Assembly (NCBI GenBank): GCA_018335925.1
Contig: JAGXRF010000116.1
Location: forward strand, 1 to 41,710
Source: Flavobacteriales bacterium
Lineage (GTDB): Bacteria > Bacteroidota > Bacteroidia > Flavobacteriales > Flavobacteriaceae
DNA: 41,710 nt
Direction: 5' to 3'
The position numbers and the translations under genes were made by a program. The stretch's first letter is position 1. Every line of letters begins with the position of its first letter. Shown here in pieces: positions 17,806 through 27,047 of the stretch. The notes below the pieces were generated by a model that saw nothing but the letters and a program-made list of their open reading frames with translations, was not told the DNA's origin and did no database searches.

Positions 17806-20265
17806 TTAAGAAGCCACCAATTTTTTTGCATTCTTTGCTTGCTGGTTGGTAATAGCAATTTCAATGACTTCTTTCATAGTAGATACATAATGAAAAGTAA
17901 GCCCATTCAAATAATGAGATGGAATTTCCTCAATATCTCTTTGGTTGTCTTTGCACAGTATAATTTCTTTTATTTCTGCACGTTTGGCTGCCAATATTTT
18001 TTCTTTGATACCCCCTACCGGAAGCACTTTGCCGCGTAAAGTAATTTCTCCTGTCATGGCTAAATGTTTCTTAACACGTTTTTGAGTTAACACCGAAACA
18101 ATAGAGGTTAACATTGCTATTCCGGCACTTGGGCCATCTTTTGGAGTAGCACCCTCCGGAACGTGGATATGTACATTGTACTGTTCCAAAACCTTCGCAT
18201 CAATGCCAAAATCAGTGGCATTGGCTTTGATAAACTCCATGGCAATGGTAGCAGACTCTTTCATTACCTGTCCCAAATTTCCGGTTAAGGTTAAATTTCC
18301 TTTACCTTTAGAAATCAAAGATTCAATAAACAATATATCACCTCCAACACTTGTCCAAGCCAATCCGGTTACCACTCCTGCAACTTCGTTTCCTTCCGAC
18401 TTATCTCGATTTAATTTTGGAGATTTTAAAGCAGCAATAATATCTTCTTTGGTTACTTTTTGGTTGTACTCCTCCTCCATCGCAATAGATTTGGCAGCAT
18501 GTCGAACCACTTGAGCAATTTTTTGCTCTAATTTTCTTACCCCAGATTCTCTGGTATATCCATCAACAATAAACTCTAACTCTTTTTTTCCAATACTTAA
18601 ATCAGATGTTTTTAAACCATGTTCTTTTAATTGTTTTGGAAACAAGTGTCGTTTGGCAATTTCTACTTTTTCTTCTAAAGTATAACCCGTCATTTCAATC
18701 ACTTCCATCCTATCGCGTAAAGCAGGCTGTATGGTACTCATGTTATTGGATGTAGCGATAAACATTACTTTGGACAAATCGTAACCCATTTCTAAAAAAT
18801 TGTCGTAAAACTCATGGTTTTGCTCTGGGTCTAATACTTCTAATAATGCAGACGATGGATCTCCTTGATGTGAATTGCTCAACTTATCAATTTCATCTAA
18901 CACAAAAACCGGATTGGAAGTTTGGGCTTTTTTGATGTTTTGCAACACTCTTCCGGGCATGGCACCTATGTATGTTTTTCTGTGCCCACGAATTTCTGCC
19001 TCATCACGCAATCCTCCTAACGACATTCGAACGTATTCTCTTCCCAAAGCTTTGGCAATTGATTTCCCGATAGAAGTTTTTCCAACACCCGGAGGCCCTG
19101 TTAAACAAAGAATAGGCGACTTCATGTCGTTTCGCAATTTCAACACAGCCAAATGCTCAATGATTCGCTTTTTTACCTCTTCTAAACCATAATGGTCTTT
19201 GTCCAATACTTTTTGGGCTGCCTTTAAATCAAATTTATCTTGAGAGAATTTCTCCCAAGGTAAATCTAAAAATAACTCTAAATAGTTTCTTTGGATACCA
19301 TATTCCGGTGATTGTGGATTGGTTCGTTGAAACTTAGCAACTTCTTTGTCAAAATGTTGTTGCACTTTGGCATTCCAATTTTTGAGAGAAGCTTTTTGTT
19401 TCATCTCGTCAATTTCTTGCTCCACACTAAATCCACCTAATTCTTCCTGAATGGTTCGCATTTGCTGTTGCAAGAAATACTCTCGCTGTTGTTGGTCTAA
19501 ATCAGAGCGAACTTTGGATTGGATGTCGTTTTTCAACTCTAACTTTTGCAATTCCAAATTCATGAATCGCAAGGTTGCCATTGCTCTTTCTTTCAAAACA
19601 TGCATCGACAACAATTCTTGCTTTTCTTTTACAGAAAGATTCATGTTACTCGACACGAAATTGATTAAAAAAGACTGGCTTTCGATATTTTTAATTGCAA
19701 AAGTAGCTTCGCTAGGAATATTCGGACTCTCTTGAATTATTTTGGTTGCTACCTCTTTCACCGAATCGATAATTGCCTGAAACTCCTCATCTTTTGGCAA
19801 TGGTCTCTCTTCCGGAATATCTTTAATAGTGGCAGACAAATAAGGTTCTGTTTGTACAAAATCGATTATTTCAAAACGCTTTTTCCCTTGTAAGATCACC
19901 ATCACATTGCCATCAGGCATTTTTAGAACTCGTAAAATACGAGCAACGGTACCAATGGTATGCACATCTTGTGGTTGAGGATCTTCCACCGCTTCATTTT
20001 TTTGTGCTACTACACCAATCACCTTTCCGGCTGCATTGGCATCATTTAATAATCGAATAGATTTATCTCTACCAGCAGTAATCGGAATTACCACACCCGG
20101 AAATAAAACTGTATTTCGGAGAGATAAAATGGGTAAGGAGTCAGGCAAGACCTCTTTGTTAATCTCCTCTTCATCTTCGGGAGTTAATAACGGGATTAAT
20201 TCTGCATCATGATCAAAATCTTGCAGTGACATATTGTCTATGGAAATAATTTTCTGGTTGGGCAT
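17806..20265 (-). CDS. lon: ATP-dependent Lon protease
   Basis: Cytoplasmic AAA+ serine protease of about 819 aa that degrades misfolded and regulatory proteins. The N-terminal substrate domain begins [19 protein letters not shown]. The ATPase has Walker [10 protein letters not shown], Walker [11 protein letters not shown] and sensor regions. The protease domain has the Ser of [11 protein letters not shown] and the Lys of [10 protein letters not shown], forming the Ser-Lys dyad. The start at [11 protein letters not shown] (20265) resembles other flavobacterial Lon proteins; an ATG six codons earlier is also possible. It is divergent from cas1, with about 230 bases between. No heat-shock operator was recognised. 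Confidence 0.95.
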   Translation of the reverse strand: MPNQKIISIDNMSLQDFDHDAELIPLLTPEDEEEINKEVLPDSLPILSLRNTVLFPGVVIPITAGRDKSIRLLNDANAAGKVIGVVAQKNEAVEDPQPQDVHTIGTVARILRVLKMPDGNVMVILQGKKRFEIIDFVQTEPYLSATIKDIPEERPLPKDEEFQAIIDSVKEVATKIIQESPNIPSEATFAIKNIESQSFLINFVSSNMNLSVKEKQELLSMHVLKERAMATLRFMNLELQKLELKNDIQSKVRSDLDQQQREYFLQQQMRTIQEELGGFSVEQEIDEMKQKASLKNWNAKVQQHFDKEVAKFQRTNPQSPEYGIQRNYLELFLDLPWEKFSQDKFDLKAAQKVLDKDHYGLEEVKKRIIEHLAVLKLRNDMKSPILCLTGPPGVGKTSIGKSIAKALGREYVRMSLGGLRDEAEIRGHRKTYIGAMPGRVLQNIKKAQTSNPVFVLDEIDKLSNSHQGDPSSALLEVLDPEQNHEFYDNFLEMGYDLSKVMFIATSNNMSTIQPALRDRMEVIEMTGYTLEEKVEIAKRHLFPKQLKEHGLKTSDLSIGKKELEFIVDGYTRESGVRKLEQKIAQVVRHAAKSIAMEEEYNQKVTKEDIIAALKSPKLNRDKSEGNEVAGVVTGLAWTSVGGDILFIESLISKGKGNLTLTGNLGQVMKESATIAMEFIKANATDFGIDAKVLEQYNVHIHVPEGATPKDGPSAGIAMLTSIVSVLTQKRVKKHLAMTGEITLRGKVLPVGGIKEKILAAKRAEIKEIILCKDNQRDIEEIPSHYLNGLTFHYVSTMKEVIEIAITNQQAKNAKKLVAS

Positions 20266-20512
20266 AAGTTTTATATACGTCAAATTGTCATTAAAAATAA
20301 AGCTTTACAGCCAAATGATGGCAATTGCCTTTACATTTTAAGTAAAAAAGTAAGCAATTGGTAACAGCTTTTAAGCAAGTACAAAGGCTGTGCCAAGCAA
20401 ACTTTTAGAAACAAATTCCAACAAAAACAACAAACACCTGATTTTTAGACATTTAAAATTTGTTGGATTAAAACAAAAATACTAACTTACTGACTATTAA
20501 ACACTTTAAACA

Positions 20513-21397
20513 ATGCTTAAACGAAGTATTTTATTAGAAAATAAAACTTCTGTGCATACCAAAAATTTACAATTGGTGGTTAAAACAGAAGTGGTAGAAA
20601 AAAGTATTCCAATAGAAGATTTAGGATTTGTAGTGATTGATCATCCTGAGGTATATTTGAGTATGCCTGCTTTGAACCTATTGGTAGAGCACCAAGTGGC
20701 TGTTATTTTTTGCAACCAAAACCACTTGCCTAATGGCATGTTGCTCAACCTCAACAGCCATCACATTCAACAAGAAATTTTTAAAAACCAAATAGAAGCA
20801 AGTGTACCACTTAAAAAACAATTGTGGCAACAAACTGTGGTGGAGAAAATTCAAAATCAGGGAAAACTCTTACAAAAAATTACTGCCCAAAAAAATGCCT
20901 TTGATTTTTTAGCCTCCAAAGTTTTGAGTGGAGATAGCAGCAATATGGAAGGTGTTGCAGCAAACCAATATTGGAAAGCTTTTTTTGATATGCCATTCAA
21001 AAGAGAACGATTTGGGAATTACCCAAATAACTTTTTGAATTACGGATACGCCATTTTACGTGCAGCTACCGCAAGAGCTTTGTCTGGAAGCGGATTATTA
21101 AACACCTTAGGAATTCACCATAAAAGTAAATACAATGCTTTTGCTTTGGCAGATGATATTATGGAGCCATTCCGACCTTTGGTAGATGAATTGGTGTACC
21201 AACAAATGCAACAATACGAAACACAAGAATTGAATACTACCATTAAAGCAGAAATGTTGCAATTACTCACACGAACTGTATATTTTAAAGAGGAAAAAAG
21301 TCCGTTGATGGTTGCCTTGCAAAAAACTGCAAGTAGTTTGCAACAATGTTATACCGGGCAACGAAAAAAAATCAAATATCCGGCTTTATGGAATTAA
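20513..21397 (+). CDS. cas1: CRISPR-associated endonuclease Cas1 (type II-C)
   Basis: Integrase subunit of 294 aa that, with Cas2, inserts new spacers at the array. The metal-binding residues fit the family: E146 in SNMEGVAANQYW, His in LGIHHKSKYNAF (about 202-203), and the Asp/Glu of LADDIMEPFRPLVDELV (about 214-218). The N-terminal beta domain begins MLKRSILLENKTSVHTKN, a usual type II Cas1 opening. cas2 overlaps its end by 10 bases. No cas4 or csn2 is nearby, consistent with II-C. Unlike the common cas9-cas1-cas2 order, cas9 lies on the other side of the array and on the opposite strand. Confidence 0.96.
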   Translation: MLKRSILLENKTSVHTKNLQLVVKTEVVEKSIPIEDLGFVVIDHPEVYLSMPALNLLVEHQVAVIFCNQNHLPNGMLLNLNSHHIQQEIFKNQIEASVPLKKQLWQQTVVEKIQNQGKLLQKITAQKNAFDFLASKVLSGDSSNMEGVAANQYWKAFFDMPFKRERFGNYPNNFLNYGYAILRAATARALSGSGLLNTLGIHHKSKYNAFALADDIMEPFRPLVDELVYQQMQQYETQELNTTIKAEMLQLLTRTVYFKEEKSPLMVALQKTASSLQQCYTGQRKKIKYPALWN

Positions 21398-21717
21398 ATG
21401 GTTATAGAATTATGTGGTTGTTTGTATTTTTTGATTTGCCTACCGAAACTAAAAAAGACCGCAGAAATGCTGGCTTGTTTAGAAAAGACTTGCTAAAAGA
21501 TGGCTATCAAATGATGCAATACTCGGTATATGTAAGGCATTGTGCAAGTAGTGAAAGTGCAGATGTGCATGAAAAACGCATTTTTGGCAGTTTGCCTCCG
21601 TTAGGAAAAGTAAGCGTGTTGCGAATAACCGATAAACAGTTTGGAAATATCCTAAATTTTTGGGGGAAAGCAGAAATACCAAAAGAACCTATGCCATTGC
21701 AGTTAGAACTGTTTTAA
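21388..21717 (+). CDS. cas2: CRISPR-associated protein Cas2 (type II-C)
   Basis: Structural partner of Cas1 in the spacer integrase, 109 aa. The first strand MWLFVFFDLPTETKKDRR carries the conserved Asp, and YSVYVRHC and GKVSVLRITDKQFGN follow, with a C-terminal LQLELF tail typical of type II Cas2. The ATG at 21388 (MELNGYRIMWLF) is preferred because flavobacterial Cas2 proteins usually start a few residues before MWLFVFF; this gives a 10-base overlap with cas1 and suggests coupled translation. A hairpin 5 bases after the stop can end the transcript. Confidence 0.95.
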   Translation: MELNGYRIMWLFVFFDLPTETKKDRRNAGLFRKDLLKDGYQMMQYSVYVRHCASSESADVHEKRIFGSLPPLGKVSVLRITDKQFGNILNFWGKAEIPKEPMPLQLELF

Positions 21718-21720
21718 AAC

Positions 21721-21823
21721 CAAAAAATGCTCCAATCTTGGGGTATCAGGCCAAAAAAGGAGCATTTTTATTGCACGATATTTATATTTAATCACATGAA
21801 TATCAGAAGGTAACGAGTCGTCT
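21721..21823. promoter_or_regulatory. array flank/leader-like copy 1 (outer, next to cas2)
   Basis: This 103-bp segment matches 22016-22118 at about 93 of 103 positions with no indels, at an offset of exactly 295 bases. Both copies end directly against a sequence beginning AATATCGTG, the start of the CRISPR repeat on this strand. Conservation up to the repeat boundary is expected of a leader. Copy 1 contains the cas2 hairpin and the motif CACGATATT (21774-21782), an inverted copy of the repeat start. Its adjoining repeat is broken, so this copy is probably no longer used. Confidence 0.65.
21723..21769. terminator. bidirectional terminator after cas2
   Basis: AAAAATGCTCC (21723-21733) pairs with GGAGCATTTTT (21759-21769). 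An inner TTGG/CCAA stem is also possible. A and T tracts flank the stem on both sides, so it can stop cas1-cas2 mRNA on the plus strand and crRNA-sense transcripts arriving from the array on the minus strand. Confidence 0.75.
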
Positions 21824-22006
21824 AATATCGTGTTTTGACTTCGTCGAACCTCGTCCCTCGTTTTCTAATCTTTAATCAAATCGACCAAAGGGAGATTCAC
21901 AAACACTCCAATAAAAATTAAAAAACTTTGTGTTTGTAAATCGACCAAAGGGAGATTCACAAACACACCTATAAAAAATAAACACTTGGTGTTTGTAAAC
22001 CACAAC
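21824..22006. repeat. disrupted CRISPR repeat with two insertions
   Basis: The first nine repeat bases (AATATCGTG, 21824-21832) are followed by 30 foreign bases. The middle of the repeat (TTCTAATCTTTAATCAAA, 21863-21880) follows, then 119 foreign bases, then the last seven repeat bases (CCACAAC, 22000-22006). Removing both inserts restores the consensus except for an AC dinucleotide. This is a relic of a repeat once next to flank copy 1. Confidence 0.8.
21881..21999. repeat. tandem pair of short palindromic elements inside the broken repeat
   Basis: Two units (21881-21940, 60 bp; 21941-21999, 59 bp) share the opening TCGACCAAAGGGAGATTCAC and the closing GTGTTTGTAAA. In each, ACAAACAC pairs with GTGTTTGT to form a stem-loop around an AT-rich loop. 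AAA occurs before the first unit, between units and at the end, which could be a 3-bp target duplication or slippage junction. The preceding 30-bp insert (21833-21862) is a different, GC-richer sequence containing CGTCGAACCTCGTCCCTCG. Both look like small non-autonomous intergenic elements; no transposase is present. Confidence 0.7.
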
Positions 22007-22015
22007 ACTACAAAT

Positions 22016-22118
22016 CAAAAAATGCTCCAATCTTGGGGTATCAGACCAAAAAAGGAACATTTTTGTTGCACGATATTTTTATTTATTTACATGAATATCA
22101 GAAGGTAACAAGCCAACT
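22016..22118. promoter_or_regulatory. array flank/leader-like copy 2 (adjoins the intact array)
   Basis: Second copy of the 103-bp flank, ending at the first intact repeat. It keeps CACGATATT at 22069-22077, 41 bases before the repeat start AATATCGTG, with which it forms a 9-bp inverted repeat. Its terminator-like hairpin (22018-22064) has one mismatch compared with copy 1. Ten bases (22007-22016) separate it from the broken repeat and may be a spacer remnant. Its position beside cas2 and its conserved boundary suggest that it is the integration leader, although crRNA transcription runs toward it. Confidence 0.6.
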
Positions 22119-25100
22119 AATATCGTGACTTCTAATCTTTAATCAAACCACAACGGAAAAATCAAAAACTATATAACCTCTTCGAATATCGTGACTTCTA
22201 ATCTTTAATCAAACCACAACGCGAATGGGTACTTGTTTGGAAAAATCTGAAATATCGTGACTTCTAATCTTTAATCAAACCACAACATATGTATATAGCA
22301 ACCCGTAGGGAGAAAAAATATCGTGACTTCTAATCTTTAATCAAACCACAACCCGACAGCCGAGAATTGAATTTTTGCCATGAATATCGTGACTTCTAAT
22401 CTTTAATCAAACCACAACTGACTTTGACCGCATAGTATTAACGTTTATAATATCGTGACTTCTAATCTTTAATCAAACCACAACAGTAAACGACCGTTTA
22501 ACGCTCCAATTTTAATATCGTGACTTCTAATCTTTAATCAAACCACAACTGCTTCACAATTAAGTTACCACACCATCAAAATATCGTGACTTCTAATCTT
22601 TAATCAAACCACAACGTGCCATCTGTAAAAGCTATAAAAGTGAATAATATCGTGACTTCTAATCTTTAATCAAACCACAACGTGCCATCTGTAAAAGCTA
22701 TAAAAGTGAATAATATCGTGACTTCTAATCTTTAATCAAACCACAACTAAACTACCAAGATACAAATCAACTTCTTAATATCGTGACTTCTAATCTTTAA
22801 TCAAACCACAACATTTTGATTTGGAAATTGAAATGATTAAATAATATCGTGACTTCTAATCTTTAATCAAACCACAACACCCAATCGTTTGATGTTAGCG
22901 TACCGCTAATATCGTGACTTCTAATCTTTAATCAAACCACAACAGTCCGAACGCTTCCGTTATTGGTTGTGGGAATATCGTGACTTCTAATCTTTAATCA
23001 AACCACAACGCGAAAGCCTTGGAGAAACCAATGCTAAAAAATATCGTGACTTCTAATCTTTAATCAAACCACAACACCGTAACCCCTGTAAGTGGAAATT
23101 TTATTAATATCGTGACTTCTAATCTTTAATCAAACCACAACGTTTCATATGGTTATAAATTAGTGGGTTACAATATCGTGACTTCTAATCTTTAATCAAA
23201 CCACAACAATAACTTCGCACAACATTCGTTTGCCGCAAATATCGTGACTTCTAATCTTTAATCAAACCACAACACAATGTGATGCCATGTATTCAAAGTT
23301 GGTAATATCGTGACTTCTAATCTTTAATCAAACCACAACGATTTCTGCAAAGCGTATGACCTTAATTTTAATATCGTGACTTCTAATCTTTAATCAAACC
23401 ACAACCTAAAATTATTAAAGTTGCACAATAAATCCAATATCGTGACTTCTAATCTTTAATCAAACCACAACTAAGCGATTTAAACGCATTAAATGACAAT
23501 GAATATCGTGACTTCTAATCTTTAATCAAACCACAACCGGAGGACATTTGGAATGAGTATGAAAGTTAATATCGTGACTTCTAATCTTTAATCAAACCAC
23601 AACTTAACATTTACGAATTACTAGACCCTGTTAAATATCGTGACTTCTAATCTTTAATCAAACCACAACTTAGACGCTTTAATCGAGATTACAGCAGTAA
23701 ATATCGTGACTTCTAATCTTTAATCAAACCACAACTAAAGATATTTTAGGTGTAATGCTTCTAAAAATATCGTGACTTCTAATCTTTAATCAAACCACAA
23801 CTATTCTTACTCTGAGGTTTAGTTTCAGTTTAATATCGTGACTTCTAATCTTTAATCAAACCACAACAAATCCACTACTTCTACTTCTTTTCGTGAAATA
23901 TCGTGACTTCTAATCTTTAATCAAACCACAACGGAACGTTAGCAGATATTTAGTTGAACGCAAATATCGTGACTTCTAATCTTTAATCAAACCACAACGT
24001 GTTGTGGTTCGTAAGTCAAATGTTCTGAATATCGTGACTTCTAATCTTTAATCAAACCACAACGACTTGACAAATTCAAATTTTCGTAATTTTAATATCG
24101 TGACTTCTAATCTTTAATCAAACCACAACGGGGTTGTCTGGATATTTCTAACTCGTTATAATATCGTGACTTCTAATCTTTAATCAAACCACAACGCAGC
24201 TGCAAAACTTCGGGCAGTATTGGATAATATCGTGACTTCTAATCTTTAATCAAACCACAACGGTTCTGGTAAATCATCCTCTGTAATAAAAATATCGTGA
24301 CTTCTAATCTTTAATCAAACCACAACGATACACACAGCCAGTTGTAACCATTTATGAATATCGTGACTTCTAATCTTTAATCAAACCACAACTTGTCACT
24401 GCTTTCCCCGAAAATGATCAGCAATATCGTGACTTCTAATCTTTAATCAAACCACAACGCTTTGGTTTATAAAGTTAGTTTTAATTGGAATATCGTGACT
24501 TCTAATCTTTAATCAAACCACAACTCTGGGGTTGTGTATTGCCATTCTAACCATAATATCGTGACTTCTAATCTTTAATCAAACCACAACTATATCTTTG
24601 TAGTTGTGGTATTTCAGCCAAATATCGTGACTTCTAATCTTTAATCAAACCACAACAATGTAACTATCTGTAACAATATGATAATAATATCGTGACTTCT
24701 AATCTTTAATCAAACCACAACGTCAAGTCTATTACTATTCTATTGCATCTTAATATCGTGACTTCTAATCTTTAATCAAACCACAACCGTACAATATTTT
24801 TTGAGTTCAGCGGGTAGAATATCGTGACTTCTAATCTTTAATCAAACCACAACGTATAAAGAGCAATTTTTTAAAAGCTACAAAATATCGTGACTTCTAA
24901 TCTTTAATCAAACCACAACATTATACTCAATTATGATAAATGAAATATCAATATCGTGACTTCTAATCTTTAATCAAACCACAACACAGGTAATAAATGG
25001 TTAAAATTAAACTATAATATCGTGACTTCTAATCTTTAATCAAACCACAACATTTTGATATTGCTTTGCGAAACGCTTTCTAATATCGTGACTTCTAATC

Positions 25101-26697
25101 TTTAATCAAACCACAACACTGCCACCAGTACAATGCCAACCACACAAAATATCGTGACTTCTAATCTTTAATCAAACCACAACGTAACAACTGCTCATGT
25201 AATTAAATGCGTTAATATCGTGACTTCTAATCTTTAATCAAACCACAACCTATTACTAAAAAATACTACCATCAAATTTAATATCGTGACTTCTAATCTT
25301 TAATCAAACCACAACAAATGCGTTAACGATCTATTGGAAGACATAATATCGTGACTTCTAATCTTTAATCAAACCACAACAGTATGATTACAGGGCAACA
25401 CAGGGGCAGGAATATCGTGACTTCTAATCTTTAATCAAACCACAACAATACCTAGTAAAACATAGCAATCCTGAATAATATCGTGACTTCTAATCTTTAA
25501 TCAAACCACAACGTACCGTCCAGTTATATTGCATTCCGTTAGAATATCGTGACTTCTAATCTTTAATCAAACCACAACGGAGGAGGTAAACCAATCACAG
25601 AGATAACTAATATCGTGACTTCTAATCTTTAATCAAACCACAACGTTCCAATGTTTCTACATCCACAAAAAACTAATATCGTGACTTCTAATCTTTAATC
25701 AAACCACAACAGAGTAAACAAAAGATGTTGCTTTAGTTTTAATATCGTGACTTCTAATCTTTAATCAAACCACAACAGTTTCTCCTTTTGCATTTTCAAA
25801 AGAGGAATATCGTGACTTCTAATCTTTAATCAAACCACAACATTAATAAGGTTAATATCAATACCTTTTAGAATATCGTGACTTCTAATCTTTAATCAAA
25901 CCACAACGGTTAAGGTAGTTGCATGAATCCATTGGTAATATCGTGACTTCTAATCTTTAATCAAACCACAACATTGTTGATAGTAATGTTTGTGCAGTCG
26001 TAATATCGTGACTTCTAATCTTTAATCAAACCACAACGGTCGGCACTCCATTTACATAAACTCTTAAAATATCGTGACTTCTAATCTTTAATCAAACCAC
26101 AACATGGTGGTGGATATGAAGCTGATAATTTTTAATATCGTGACTTCTAATCTTTAATCAAACCACAACTACTTGTACTTTCTTTTGCCTTGTTCATTTA
26201 ATATCGTGACTTCTAATCTTTAATCAAACCACAACGGTCAATGCTGTCTGCTGGGTAGTTGACATAATATCGTGACTTCTAATCTTTAATCAAACCACAA
26301 CAGTAGGCACACCATTTACATAAACCCTTAGAATATCGTGACTTCTAATCTTTAATCAAACCACAACAGTATTTGTTGTTATTCGTTTACAAATATAAAT
26401 ATCGTGACTTCTAATCTTTAATCAAACCACAACAATGGCTTGCGATAAACCTCAAACTTTAGGAATATCGTGACTTCTAATCTTTAATCAAACCACAACT
26501 ATCTTTTGCAATTATCCTTTTTACTGCTTAATATCGTGACTTCTAATCTTTAATCAAACCACAACATTGCGACTGCTACACATTAGAGGGTCAAAAATAT
26601 CGTGACTTCTAATCTTTAATCAAACCACAACGCAAACGCAAAAGGAACTTACCAAATCAACAATATCGTGACTTCTAATCTTTAATCAAACCACAAC
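22119..26697 (-). CRISPR. type II-C CRISPR array, 70 repeats and 69 spacers
   Basis: Repeats are 36 bp, starting AATATCGTGACTT and ending AATCAAACCACAAC on the plus strand. By walking repeat starts I counted 70 with no variant seen by eye. Spacers are 30 bp (58) or 29 bp (11). The crRNA sense is the minus strand: there the repeat begins GTTGTGGTTTGATTAAAG, which pairs with the tracrRNA anti-repeat at 30801-30828. Spacers 8 and 9 are identical; spacers 60 and 64 are near-identical. Length and repeat uniformity suggest recent activity. No convincing array promoter was found; the repeat contains TTTG and, 21 bases on, TATT, which might act as a weak internal promoter. Confidence 0.98.
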
Positions 26698-26730
26698 GTA
26701 GTGACTGCGTAGAAACTCCGTTGTGGTTTG
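26687..26730. repeat. inverted partial repeat at the distal array end
   Basis: The last 11 bases of repeat 70 (CAAACCACAAC, 26687-26697) are followed 22 bases later by their reverse complement GTTGTGGTTTG (26720-26730). On the crRNA-sense strand this puts an anti-repeat-like segment just before the first transcribed repeat, able to form an 11-bp stem with it. Confidence 0.7.
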
Positions 26731-26768
26731 GTTGTTTAAGCGTTTGAAAATTTTATGTCAATGAACTT

Positions 26769-27047
26769 TTAAAAATCTTGTCTTCCAATAATGGTTACGA
26801 TTTCAATTTCATCACCTATGATATTGTAATAAATCGTATCCACACCACAAACACAGAATCGCTCTACATGCTTATAATGTGAAACTACCGGAAATAGGTA
26901 GGGATTGGAAGCAATTTTGTTAAAACAATCATGAAGCATTGTGAAATACTTATCTGCTTGTATTACTCCAAATCTATGAACGCCAAATTGATAGATTCTC
27001 CACAAATCTTCTTTTGCTTCTTTTGTTAAAAAATAACTATAGATCAT
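26769..27047 (-). CDS. parE: ParE/RelE-family toxin
   Basis: Toxin of 92 aa of a type II toxin-antitoxin pair. The ParE pattern is clear: an N-terminal strand YSFLTKEAKEDL-like segment (read as SYFLTKEAKEDLWRIYQFG), a helical hairpin including FNKIASNPYLFPV, and C-terminal strands CGVDTIYYNIIGDEIEIVTI ending IIGRQDF. ParE proteins act on DNA gyrase, whereas RelE relatives cut mRNA; the sequence favours ParE. It follows its antitoxin with an 11-base overlap. It lies between the array and cas9 on the cas9 strand, an unusual place for an addiction module. Confidence 0.88.
   Translation of the reverse strand: MIYSYFLTKEAKEDLWRIYQFGVHRFGVIQADKYFTMLHDCFNKIASNPYLFPVVSHYKHVERFCVCGVDTIYYNIIGDEIEIVTIIGRQDF

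Noticed and set aside
21872..22060. A 62-aa reading frame on the minus strand with a repeated CESPFGRF peptide
   Set aside because: It is created by the tandem palindromic insert and the flank; the repeated peptide merely mirrors the repeated DNA. No start signal or family is seen.
20284..22118. A csn2 or cas4 gene that would make the system II-A or II-B
   Set aside because: The only genes between lon and the array are cas1 and cas2; no other frame of useful size is present.
22155..26661. Self-targeting spacers against genes in this window
   Set aside because: I noticed no spacer matching the window outside the array, but this was by eye only. An exact search of all 69 spacers against the full genome is needed to exclude it.
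22119..26697. Array transcribed in the plus direction from the cas2-side flank
   Set aside because: Only the minus-strand repeat (GTTGTGG...) can pair with the tracrRNA anti-repeat, so the functional crRNA sense is minus. Plus-strand antisense transcripts remain possible.
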